64,000 bases of DNA from Mangifera indica (Eukaryota > Streptophyta > Magnoliopsida > Sapindales > Anacardiaceae), in contig NC_058147.1 in assembly GCF_011075055.1 (NCBI RefSeq), positions 9,858,001-9,922,000 of the forward strand, in the 5' to 3' direction. The notes under the pieces were generated by a model, which was not told the origin of the DNA, searched no databases, and saw only the letters and a program-made list of their open reading frames with translations. The number at the start of each line of letters is the position of its first letter. The first letter of the stretch is position 1. Of this stretch, positions 24,511-35,099 are shown in pieces. A program made the position numbers and the translations under genes.

Positions 24511-26055
24511 GAATGTGTGGGCAGTCGTCCAACACTGTGAAACAGTCGCAAGGTGATCGTCTTGGTGCCGACATAATATAGCCAAAAATGAATCTACATG
24601 CTAAAATGGTATAAACAACTTTAAATGTGTTAGTTATTGGCAAATATATCAAACTTTTAACCGAATTTTATAGTATAGATAATTTACATCGTTGGTTAGC
24701 CACTGACGCAAATCTACCACAAGCCGCCAAAAACTGTCCTTCAACTTTGACCCGATAAAGTAAACATCATGCGCGTCGGAAGCCGCAGCTCTGGTGTACC
24801 ACGTGAGGAAAAATTCCTCACGCTCTGAGGCAGTGGATGGAATGGTCCTGAGTTGCTATTTCGCTCTCCCTCTAAGTGGATTTGTATACTGGGTGCGAAC
24901 TAGCGGACCCTTTCAAACTATTCGACCGTGTGCTATACGAATCAGCTGCAAGTTCCAAGAAACTAATAATTCGTTATTTCATCCTATGTAACAATTTGAC
25001 ATTAATCGATTAACGTTACCTTATTCATGTATGCGGGAGGAGGTTCGGTTGGAGAATCCTAAATGAGGGTCAAGTCCACCGTGTGTGCTCCTTCGACGGA
25101 TTGTAAAATTGTAATTTTGTTCATTCGTGACCAATATATATAAATATTTATATACTAATTTTAAATACTCAATACCTCAATCTGGATGGCCTCAAAAACG
25201 TTCTCTTGGAAGTCCTCCTCCAGTGAACTAATATCCATTGTCCTTTTGCTCGAGCTCGGGATATCAACAAGTAACCATAGTCGCTCGTCCTGAAAAAGAG
25301 ACAAAACATCATTAAATAAAAATTATAATTGGGAAGACAAATCGATCAATGACATTTCTTAAAAAAACATAACCTCAACTTCTAGGGAAAGTGTTTGGGG
25401 AGAACCCTCAATCGATGACATCTCAATACGGGTTCTCTACATGCATGAAAAAGACAAAATGGTAAATGATATGTAGATATAAAATATAATATCTACAATA
25501 ATTTTCATACCTCAAGTGGATGATCTAAAGCAATTGGAGATCCGATTGAAAGACCTTCATGAGAAAGACCCTATACGAATATAGAAAATGAATTAATCGA
25601 TAACAAAATAATCATAAAAATAAAGTTTCATCGATAAGTGACATACATCAACTCGAACAGGTGATGCAACAGAAGGGCCAACCGGTGCCCCTTTTGGCGA
25701 CTACCCTAAGGTAATAATAATAATAACTTAATTAGTAACATTTCATATATAACAATATTATAATATAATAACAACATTTAACATTAAATATAATTTTGAA
25801 ATTACATACGAACCTCGTGTGACTGATGGGATGGCATTGCGGTATCAATGAGGGAGGTCATCCCGAGATCGTCGTTCCTCTCCTGTACAAATATAATTAT
25901 AGTTATCAAAATAATAACGAAATACTATTTGTATAAGTAATAAATTAGAAGTAGTTTGACAACCTGAACGACGGGGGCTGGACATATATGCGTGACGATG
26001 TCCTCTAAACGAGTCATACGATCCTGTAATTGAGCCATATCATCGCGTAATCAAG
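24511..26055 (-). pseudogene. Remaining linker exons of the MULE cargo gene, decayed
   Basis: Short open patches on the minus strand separated by TA-rich intron-like stretches; no domain can be assigned. It joins the DUF1985 part (26530-28150) to the Ulp1 part (23900-24510) of the MULE cargo gene. A plus-strand frame at 24794-24991 has no recognisable motif. Confidence 0.35.
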
Positions 26056-26412
26056 TTATCTGTGATGGGTAGCACCCCAGTACGCCAATGTAGTATCTAT
26101 TATGGAAATACTGGGTGATACAGATGGGGGACACTTCTCAGTGGCATGATAGGTAGTACGATCCTCCACTCCAAGATGGTCTGTAGTCAGTGGGCTCTGA
26201 ACTATAGGGGCACATAAAGGCTGCTCTATAACAGGAGGTTGAATAGGCTCCTTATGTGTCTCAAAAGTCTCGATCGGTACATTTGAAGGTCCTGAGGCTG
26301 GAGAAGCCTCGTCTCCTGTCACGAGAGGAATCAAAAATGATGAGGAGGAATCAACATCCGGTAAACTGGTATACTCGCGAATCTTAGCATACCATAGTAA
26401 ACCCTTCTCCAT
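26056..26412 (-). CDS. Low-complexity linker exon of MULE cargo gene
   Basis: 118 open codons, rich in Pro, Ser and Thr (for example PIQPPVIEQPLCAPIVQSP), typical of the disordered linker between DUF1985 and the Ulp1 domain in MULE-borne genes. No catalytic motif. It is probably an exon of a decayed gene and is not likely to be expressed as such. Confidence 0.4.
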   Translation of the reverse strand: MEKGLLWYAKIREYTSLPDVDSSSSFLIPLVTGDEASPASGPSNVPIETFETHKEPIQPPVIEQPLCAPIVQSPLTTDHLGVEDRTTYHATEKCPPSVSPSISIIDTTLAYWGATHHR

Positions 26413-26529
26413 CGGTGATGGACAAAAGGGGAATGTGACATTCTCCTAATGATGAAGATATATAAGTCAAAATAATTGTAACATTCAATGAATTAATCGA
26501 CTTATTAATTAACGAGTACATATCGGATC

Positions 26530-28150
26530 ACCAGTGAAAATACGACCTATATGAGTCTAACTAGGGACGTCTCATGTACGCCACCTAAACATCCGTAAAG
26601 ACGCATAGAGATCAATAAGGTCAACCCAATCGTACAACCTGTCCAGAGTCTCATATATCCAATACTGTAATATAATCATTTACGATTTAAATAAGGCCAA
26701 AAGACTATTTCACACCCAAGGTATGCTGCAATCTCAAGTTTCCACCCTTTAACTATGGAAATATCAAACACCCACCCATGGCCGGTTAAATTTAACAGAA
26801 CCCCAATGCTTGGAAATTTTATCTCTTTTTGCTCCCCTAAACTTTAAAAACTAAAATTTTCCTTTAGCCTAAGTTTTAAAAAATGGCAGTTTCACTCTAG
26901 GGTTTCGTTTTGAAATCTCCGACGACATCTCTAGCTCCATTGTCGATGACCTCTCCCTTCTGAAGCATCTTCTCCTTCCGATGATCTTTTTCCTCTCATT
27001 TTGATACCCGATCAACGTTGGAGAAACCTTGGGAGATGAAGACGAAGCTGTCGTCTTCATCTTCCTAGATGAAGACGACAGCTTCGTCTTCGTCTCCTAA
27101 GGTTTCTCTGACATCGATCGAATGTTCAAATAGGAGGAAAGAGATCGTCGAAAGGAGAGGATGCTTCGGGAGGGAGAGGCCGATTACAATGGAACCAGAG
27201 ATGTTATCAAAGATTTCAAAATGAAACCCTAGGGTGAAACTGCCATTTTTTAAAACTTAGGCTGGGGGAAAATTTTAATTTTTAAAGTTTAGGGGGGAAA
27301 AATAGATATATTTTAGTTTATTTTTTAATATTATAGAGAAAATAATGATTTTACCCTTACCACCGTTAATTTTAACTGCTCATAGGTGGGTGTTTGGTAT
27401 TTCCATAGTTAAAGAGTGGAAACTTGAGATTGCAGCATACCTTGGGTGGGAAATAGTCCTTTGGCCTTTAAATAAATCAATTCATATTTTTGTCAATTAA
27501 TATATATAATCAATAAATGAAAACTAACCTAAAATGCGAAAGAAAATCTGTAGTGGTCGTATTTACGTATTTCAGGCATCCATTCGGAGCACACTTTGTC
27601 ACTCGCCTGTGACATAGACTCGTATGTCATCTGCCACACGACAACACCCCAGGGGTAGGAATTAAACCCGTCTAGATGATCAACCAACTGTAAATATTCT
27701 AAAGACACCTTCTTTCATCGATCATTCCCCAACAAAACCATGTGAAGAACATATAGTAAGGCCATCTTGACAGCGTCAATATCATCATCCCTCCATGGTC
27801 GCTACAAGAAAACACACTCTAGGTTATGATACTGCACCTTTGGACAACCTTGAAAGTATGTATCCTTGATCCTATGTCTGGAGGAGCGAGGAATATATGA
27901 AGAGATATCAGTGCATCGGCTAAACGAAAGGCCTGTCACTAGAGCCAACTCAAACGGGCTAAATCTCACATCAACCCCGCTAATCCTAAACCAAAACTGG
28001 TCTCTGACAGAAGGCCGATGTAGCTGCCGTAGTAGAAATGTATGAACCAATATCCTAGAGAATTTGATTTCGGGTAAACGAAGGAGATACCAGAAACATG
28101 TCCTCTCAAATAGTCATAGCTGATTCGGAGTCAGTGTAGACATAATCCTA
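26530..28150 (-). pseudogene. DUF1985 region of MULE cargo gene, interrupted by a MITE
   Basis: 28050-27802 on the minus strand gives LLRQLHRPSVRDQFWFRISG, then VDVRFSPFELALVTGLSFS, the DUF1985 start (family form LLxRxxxxxxxxExWFxxxGxxxRFSxxEFaLVTGL). Further down come VKMALLYVLHMVLLGNDR, LQLVDHLDGFNSYPWGVVVW and, beyond a MITE, YWIYETLDRLYDWVDLIDL. This is the domain that accompanies Ulp1 in many plant mobile elements. A stop after GNDR and the 772-bp MITE at 26695-27466 interrupt it. Confidence 0.7.
26695..27466. mobile_element. 772-bp foldback MITE, Mutator-type
   Basis: The ends are inverted repeats of about 100 bp: the left start GGCCAAAAGACTATTTC mirrors the right end GAAATAGTCCTTTGGCC. 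The inner parts are also inverted (GGGTTTCGTTTTGAAATC-type at about 26900 and 27225), down to a central palindrome around 27040-27100, so the whole element can fold on itself. The flanks are the perfect 9-bp direct repeat TTTAAATAA (26686-26694 and 27467-27475), diagnostic of Mutator-type transposition. It is nested in the DUF1985 gene of the larger MULE. Confidence 0.85.
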
Positions 28151-28389
28151 GATAATGTTGTGCATTGTGCACGACATATTAGATCTGCCTAGAATTGTCT
28201 GGACTCATTGGGGATTCGCAGCTCGCCTTCAACACGTTTTCTTTTGTGAGAAATATCTTGCAAAAATTTACAAAATTCGTAAGTCATTCATAAATAGCAA
28301 ATGTGTAAACAAATGTCTTCATGAAAAAATCATAAAAAAATGAAAAATAGAAAACAATAAAAAAGGTGATCACAAAATTTAAAAAATAA

Positions 28390-29620
28390 GATTTCAGTAT
28401 CTTAAAACGGTTAAAATAAAAAAACGAAACTGAAATTCAAATTTTATACATTGAAATACCTTAGAATGTTAACAAACGAAAAATCATTCAAAAATCTAAA
28501 CAATACGAATCGATATATCCTAAAACGGTGAAATTCGAAAAAATGAAAATGAAGTTTGAATTCTGTATGTTGATATACCATAGAATGTTAACAATCGAAA
28601 AATCAGCCAAAAATCTTAAAATATTAATCGATATATCCTGAAATGATTAAAATTGAAAAAACGGAACTAAAATTCGAATTCTATACTTTGAAATATTTTA
28701 AAATGCCGATAATCGAAAAATCATTCAAAAATCTTCAAAATACGATCGATACATCCTAAAATGGTGAAATTCAAAAAAACAGAACTGAAATTTGAACTCT
28801 AAACATTGAAATACCCTAAACGATCAATAATCGAAAAATCATTTGAAAATCTGGAAAATACGAGTCGATGTAATCCTGAAAGAGCGTAAATCGAAAAAAC
28901 GAAACTGAAATTCGAATTCTAAATGTTGAAATACCCTAGAATGTCAACAACCAAAAAATTGTTCAAAAATCTAGAAAGTACGAGTCGATATATCCTAAAA
29001 CGGTGAAATTAAAAAAAAGGAAAATGAAATTCGAATTCTACACGTTGAAATACCACAGAATGTTAACAATTGAAAAATCAGTCGAAAATATGAATCGATA
29101 TATCTTGAAATGACGAAAATCGAAAAAACAGAACTGAAATTTGAATTTTATACTTTGAAATATCTTAAAATGTCGATAATCGAAAAATCGTTCGAAATTT
29201 CAAAATATGAGTTGATATATCCTAAAACGATGAAATTCGAAAAAACGAAACTGAAATTCGAATTCTAAACGTTAAAATACCCTAGAATGGCAACAATCAA
29301 AAAATTGTTTCAAAATCTGGAAAATACAAGTTGATATATCATAAAAAGGTGAAATTCGAAAAAACGGAAATGAAATTTTTATTCTATACGTTGATATACC
29401 CTAGAATGTGAATAATTGAAAAAACGGAATTGAAATTCAAACTCTATCAGTTAAAATATATAAAAATGTCACTAATCAAAAAAATTGTTCGAAAATCTGG
29501 AAAATACGAATCGATATATCATAAAACGGTAAAATTCAGAAAAATAAAACTGAAATTCAAAAATACGAGTCGATATATCTTATAAATGAAAAAATTGAAA
29601 TATTGAGTGGAATTAGGTCA
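28390..29620 (-). repeat. Tandem array of ~118-bp units (right MULE terminus)
   Basis: Inverse-complement counterpart of the array at 22750-23720. The phrases GAATCGATATATCCTAAAAC, AATCGAAAAATCATTC and TTGAAATACCCTAGAATG recur about every 118 bases. The units are diverged from each other as much as between arms. Confidence 0.75.
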
Positions 29621-29904
29621 TTACATCGTAAAATGTGTCCAAAAGGCACACAAATCGAAAAACTAAATCTCAAATTCGAAAACTACATATTGAAAAACCC
29701 TAAAACAAAAAAAAAATAGATATAAAATTCGAAAACTACACGTTGAGAAACCCTAGCTATGAAAAATATCAATTTACCCCCTGAGAAAATTTCTATTGCA
29801 AATAGGTCCAATATTTATCCCTTGCCCCCTCAGTAATTTTCAAATATATTATCGCCCCTGCAGTTTCAAAAAAGTAAATTTTCCCCCCAACCCACGGTAT
29901 TCAC

Positions 29905-30430
29905 GGCAGTGGCCCACTGTCATATGGCAAATTTCAGAAACGCCCGCAGTGGATTAATTCTATGCGCCAACTCCCTAATATCTTAAAAATGCCATTTAAC
30001 CCCCTAACCCACTGTCAATGTCTCTTGACAGTGGGAGTATTCGTCATGACAGTGGGATCCACTGTTCCCACTGTCGGACTGCCGATTACTTCGGACGCAT
30101 TTTTCAGCCAAAAATCCGTCATTTTGGCCTCCAATTTCAACACAAATCAAATCTACATAGACTATAACACAAAATCCCTCAACAAATTCAACGAAAATAG
30201 CCAAGAATCAAAACATTTTAAGCATTGTTCAAAATCGAAACCCTAAAGTTTCAAACTGCAAAATCTCACTCAAATCTCAATAATATGAACAATAACTTGA
30301 TTCAAACAAGATTACGAAAGATATACTAACATTCTTGACCATTTTCGATCGTTGGAAAGCAAGAAAATCTCCAGAAATCTGCTTGACAGTGGGATAACAG
30401 TGGGATAGTGGAGAAAGCGCGATTTTTCTT
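29905..30430. repeat. Cluster of CCACTGTC / GACAGTGG motifs
   Basis: At least seven copies of CCACTGTC or its complement occur in about 500 bp, several facing each other (for example 30009-30080 with CCACTGTC, GACAGTGGG, GACAGTGGGATCC and CCCACTGTCGG). The stretch lies near the right end of the MULE and has no counterpart in the left terminus, so it is acquired or expanded DNA. No function is known to me. Confidence 0.6.
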
Positions 30431-30639
30431 TGGATTTGCATAGTGACCGTGGCAGTTTCACCGTGAAAAATATGAAAATTTACCTTGTTTATATATAGGG
30501 GTAGTTTGGTCATTTCACAAATGTTGGGCATTTTTGCTTTAACCTGGTTATTTTAGATAATTTCGCTTAGACCCCCTTAATTTTGGCCTTTTATTATAAT
30601 TTCCCGCATTTTTAATACAGTTCCTTCTCAAAATTTCTT

Positions 30640-31005
30640 GTTACCGATATGCCTCTAAACTATGTCCTACAAGTTGTTGTCCACCTTTCAGGAGAAGCCG
30701 AAGAAGAGCTGATAATTGAAATTAACGTCATAAATATACTTGATTGCTTAATCACTGTTGCATGAATCGTATTCGTCCTAAGTCCTAGTAATGGTAGCTG
30801 CTAAATGTTTCTAATGTGTTTACATTTGTCGAAGTTTTGGCGTAGCCTCAATTTAAGCACATTAAAGTAGCAGTATAATTAGATTTACATTCATCTAAGT
30901 GGCTATCAAGGAAATGTTTCGCTTATTATCTTAACTTGTAGAATGCTCAAGAAGTTTAAATGCAAGAATAGAATAGGCAAAACAATTCCCAAAATTATGA
31001 AATAT
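30640..31005 (+). repeat. Downstream-flank segment duplicated in inverse at 41545-41890
   Basis: Shared phrases include AAGTTGTTGTC, ATCACTGTTGCATGA, TGTTTACATTTGTCGAAG, AAGCACATTAAAGT, GTGGCTATCAAGGA and ATTATCTTAACTTGTAG, in the same order, with the second copy on the other strand. In the right-hand arm the segment follows the third TNL fragment. It therefore looks like the displaced continuation of the TNL downstream flank, pushed away from TNL-1 by the MULE. Confidence 0.7.
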
Positions 31006-31089
31006 TTATCATGATCTAATGGGAATATCAGCCAGGAGAGAAGACGATGATGGGAAAGCCAGCCAATAGCAAGAACAACAATCAGCCAT

Positions 31090-31380
31090 CGGAGATAGAA
31101 GAACTTACCCTTGGGGTTGGGGGTTAGGGGGCAAGGGAATGTAGTTTTTTAAAGTTTAACAAAGAGAAAAATTGTTAGTTTTCAAAATTAAAAAGAAGAA
31201 TGATACAAATTTTTAGGGTTTTAAGATTTAAAGATAAAATAATGATTTTATCCTTATTTTTAATTAAAAATTTTAATAAAAATTAACTTATAAATAGGTG
31301 TTTGAGTTTTTTTATCTGTCGTGAATATATTTTGAGGGTGAGGGCAAAATTTGGGTAGGAAACAGTTCTTTGGCCTTTTT
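31090..31380. mobile_element. Degraded relative of the 772-bp MITE
   Basis: The right end GGTAGGAAACAGTTCTTTGGCC matches the MITE terminus at 27450-27466, and the inner TAGGTGTTTGAGTTTTTTTAT and GGGTTTTAAGATTTAAAG parts match its right half in order. The left half is missing or unrecognisable. No target duplication could be found. Confidence 0.5.
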
Positions 31381-31399
31381 ATAATTGTGAATACATATA

Positions 31400-32120
31400 C
31401 AGTCACAAGTGCAAAAAAAAATGTAAAAAGAAAAAAGAAAAAACATCGGCAAGGGCATATATAAAAAAAATGGAACCCATGGAGATCATTAACAAAGAGA
31501 TTTTTGGTTTAATTTTTTTTTGTTTTATTATTTTTTTTCTTGGTTGTTTTTTTATTATCAAGTCTACCTTTTCCCTTTTTTTTTTGTTTTTTCCGTTGTT
31601 TTGTTGTTTTTTTAATTTTTTTATTATTGTCAAGTCTGTTAATGCATAGTAAGGCTGTGCGGAGAACGATAAGTTGCATATTTTTTTAAATCAAGACCGC
31701 TGATGCCAGAAGGGCTGAGTAGAGAACAATGAGTTTCATAGGTTGAGGATGAGAACGACGAGTGTGATATCTATTGCCTTTGATTGTCTACTCCCTGGGG
31801 CTTTGAGTTTGTCTTACTGCTGTTTTTCCGTATTTGATTGTCAGTGAACATTAACGGAAAGGCTAAGGATGAGAACGTCGAGTAGAGTTCGACATCTACG
31901 ACCTTTGATTGTCTATTGCCTGAGGCTTTGACTTTGTATTAGTGTTGCTTTTCCGTATTTGATTACCGGTGATCATTAATGGATTTTGTTCAAATCTTCG
32001 TCCCTTTCTTTATTTTTCTTTTTTTGCTGTTTTTTTTTCCTTCATTTTCTTTTTCTTACTTTTTTTTTTCTTTGTTGTTTTTTCTTTTTAATTTTTATCC
32101 TTCTCTTTTTATTTTGTTTT
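31400..32120. repeat. T-rich low complexity with a 119-bp tandem duplication
   Basis: Long poly-T and TTTTC tracts give spurious open frames. Within it, 31743-31860 and 31862-31979 are imperfect direct copies (GGATGAGAACG...CCTTTGATTGTCTA...TTTTTCCGTATTTGATT...CATTAA), offset about 119 bases. No gene is supported. Confidence 0.5.
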
Positions 32121-32219
32121 TAACTAAAACCTGCAGAACAGAGGAGGATCTACACACCACTTCCAAAGTGATTAGTCTGAGCATTGTGTTAGTAAAAGTA
32201 ACTAAAAGTTAAAGAAATA

Positions 32220-33835
32220 AAAAATGACGGCAGACTGAGAGAGCAGTCAGAATTAAAAGAAACTTAAGAGAAGAAACAAGTTAAACAAACAACCTGCACT
32301 CCACTGGATGAGATTTGTGAAACACTCAGGAGGCAGTGAACTAGCTAGGAAGATATAATATCAGCACAATATGAAACTAGTTAGGAAGATATTATATCAG
32401 GAGGCAGTGAACTAATTTCAACTAGGCAACCTAAGTCAGCAGATTCACAAAGATAATTACGCATGGATGCATGACTGCACTTGTGGACAATACACCAGAG
32501 AAAAAAAAAAGAAGTCAATAATCAAGACAATTGAGCAATAGAATCAAGGCAGCTGATACAAAGCAAGACTATTGAACATGAGAATCAAGGCAACTGATAC
32601 AAATTGTTAAGCAAGGGACATAGAAAGAATGAGTATGATAATGACAGATGAATTAACACACCAATTCCCAACTATCATGTTATGCAGTGTAGCAGAACCA
32701 AGCATAGGACATAAATTTTTTGAATTATAAAGGTGGTCCGTTGCAAAACCAAATTACTGTTCATCAAGGGAAGTGATGTTAGGTAGCTGGAAGTGTTTTA
32801 GCAGCAACTCCCCTCTGTTATCTTGCTCCAGCAGTGTAAATAATGTATTTCAATACTTCTGTAATTATTTTTTTCTCCAGAAATGTATTATCTGTTTCAC
32901 CACATTACGCTCTGCTGCTTTTCCTCAATCAACACCCCAAACAACTCAACTTTAATTGATCCAACAATAAACTCATATTCAATAATACAGTAAAGAAACA
33001 ACATAATCATCAACACAAATTCATTCTTTCATTTCTGGAAAATAAGTGCAACAGCACCACTGTTCTTTGCACCATTTGATTCAGCATAAAAGAAAAACGG
33101 AAAACAATCTAGAGTACAAGCAAAATAAAATTCCACAAGTTTCCAAGGCAATTCGAGAGCCCTAGTTCTCTCCCCTAAATCCCTTTTTTTTTTTTTTGAA
33201 TTTGCTAATGCCCTTTTCCCTCCCCTGTCCATTTCTTATAAGTCTTCTAGCAACCAAATTCTCTACTGGTTTGCCAGGTGCTCTCTCTGATTCTGGTGGT
33301 CCATGAAGCTGATAGTTTGCCACCTGTTCTTTTCCTTTGCTGCCATGTGGCATTATTCTCTTCCATTGATCTCCCTTCCTGCAAGAAACATATATGAGTC
33401 CTAACAAGTGATTATTCAAGGTACAACAGGCAATTAGAAAAACAAAACAAAAACAACAAAAAGGGAGGAGAAGAAGAAGATAAAAGAAAAAGAAAAAGGG
33501 AAGAAGAAGAAAAAAAGGAATTACTAAAACACAGACAATTTCGCAAGGGCAGCAATTCAGCAGATACACTAGCATAACCATTCAACATGTGAAATCACAA
33601 TTACTTAGACAAAAAAAAAAAAATTGAAATCACAAAAATAGGTAGCAATAACGGAAAAAAAAAAAAGGAAAAAGATGAGAAGAAGAAGATAAAAGAAAGG
33701 AAGAGAAGAAGAAAAAACAAGAAATTACCAAAACTCAGACAATTTCACAATGTTAGCAATTTAGTAGATACACCAGCATGACTATTCAACACTTAAAATC
33801 ACAGAAACAGGTGTGAACACATGAAACACAACAAC
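32220..33835 (-). other. Probable 3' LTR region of a copia element, with duplicated block
   Basis: This lies directly downstream (minus strand) of a copia RNase H remnant and is purine/pyrimidine-rich. About 33525-33595 and 33725-33800 share a sequence (CATGTTGAATGGTTATGCTA-like, with TGTATCTGCTGAATTGCT and GAAATTGTCTGTGTTTT), a diverged direct repeat about 200 bases apart. Open frames here (for example 33162-33581) are low-complexity artefacts. LTR ends are not defined. Confidence 0.35.
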
Positions 33836-33839
33836 ATAA

Positions 33840-35090
33840 ATTAGCAAAACACGGATTCAAGGCAATTTCACAAGATAGCAATTCTCAGAGAGTAAACACA
33901 ATAAAGAAAGTCAAACATTGGCATTGTGGAGTCATGTCTCAGCTGTGTAAACTTGCAAGGAGTTTCTGAGGGTTTCAAATTTGTGTGCACGAAGAGCTTT
34001 TGTTGATATGTCAGCCCGTTGAAATTCACTTGGAATATATTGGATGGTAACATTGTTTGCACAGACTTGATCTTTGATGTTATGGGCATCAATTTCAATG
34101 TGTTTTTCTCAGGCATGAAAAACCGGATTTGAGGCAAGAGCACTGACACTCTAATTATCACATCAAATAATAGGAGGTTTTGTAAATTCAAGGCCAATCT
34201 CAGTAAACAAAGTTTTGGTTCAGGCCACTTCAGTGGCGGTGTGAGTGAGTGCTCTGTATTCTGCTTGGATGAAAGATAAGAGTAAGAACTCTATGCTTCT
34301 TGGAACACCATTGAATGAGATTGGTGCCAAGAAACAAACAATACCTTGTGTTAGATCTTCAGTCATGGAGATTACTAGCTCATTTAGAATAAGAAAAACA
34401 TTCTAACAGGAGGGCAGAGTTGGATTTAAAAAAGAGACCAAATTGTAAAATGCCTTTAATGTATCTCAGAATTCATTTACAGGCTCTCCAATGTAGTTGA
34501 TTGGAAGCCTATAGAAACTGACTGAGTTTGTTAATTGAGAAAGATATATCAGGTATGGTGAAAGTGAGATTTTGAAATACATGTATGAGATTTCTATACA
34601 AGGATGGGTGATCAAATTTTTCAATATCTTCAGGGAATAATTTTGTGTCTATGCCAAAAGGTGTGGTGGAAGGGTTGGAGTCTAACATGTTGGCTTTTAC
34701 TATAATGTCTTTAGCTTATTTGGACTTGCATAGATGAAGGTCATCAACAGTTCTAGTAACTTCAAAGCCTAAAAAATAATGTAGGGGTCCAAAGTTTTTC
34801 AAAGCAAACTGACTATTTAATTGATCGATGATTTTCTCTAGAAAGGTGATTTTGTTTCCTATCAACAAAATATCATCAATATAAACAAGTACATATAGGA
34901 CAATGTCATCAACTATGTAAATGAACAAGCTGAAATCAACAACTAAGGAGCTAAAGCCCCAGTTGAGTAGGGTAGTTTTCAATTTATCAAACCAAGCCCT
35001 TGGGGGCCTATTTGAGACCATACAGGACCTTTTGTAGTTGAAAGACTTGCTTGCCTTGACTGTTATGGATGGAAAAACTTTCTAGTTGAC
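33840..35090 (-). pseudogene. Ty1/copia RT-RNase H remnant
   Basis: 35021-34716 on the minus strand is open and carries PPRAWFDKLKTTLLNWGFSS, YVLVYIDDILLIGNK (an intact YIDD active site) and LNSQFALKNFGPLHYFLGFE, the C-terminal half of a copia RT. Downstream frames, now broken, continue with FGIDTKLFPED, then NPVFHAREKHIEIDAH-like and QVCANNVTIQYIPSEFQ-like pieces of RNase H. Upstream domains are absent, so this is a 5'-truncated copy. Confidence 0.75.
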
Positions 35091-35099
35091 TCATAGAGA

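Larger units (their letters stand above)
22300..30600 (-). mobile_element. Mutator-like element with long repetitive inverted termini
   Basis: The left block (about 22330-23720) and right block (about 28390-30545) are inverted copies. The outer AGCAAAAATGCCCA motif occurs at 22341 (+) and, inverted, at about 30525-30540; the GGGGGGAAAA...CAAGGGATAAATATTGGA segment at 22456-22535 matches the inverse of 29810-29890. The termini contain arrays of diverged ~118-bp units. The cargo is a decayed minus-strand DUF1985/Ulp1 gene, the combination known from Ulp1-carrying plant MULEs (KI-MULE or Kaonashi type; established knowledge). No MURA-type transposase was recognised, so it was probably non-autonomous. 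The exact ends and 9-bp target duplication could not be fixed. Confidence 0.65.

Noticed and set aside
23900..28150. A functional host SUMO protease gene
   Set aside because: Lost histidine, stop codons, a MITE insertion and location between MULE termini argue for a dead transposon cargo.
33162..33581. 139-codon minus-strand open frame
   Set aside because: Low-complexity poly-Phe/Leu from pyrimidine tracts in a probable LTR.
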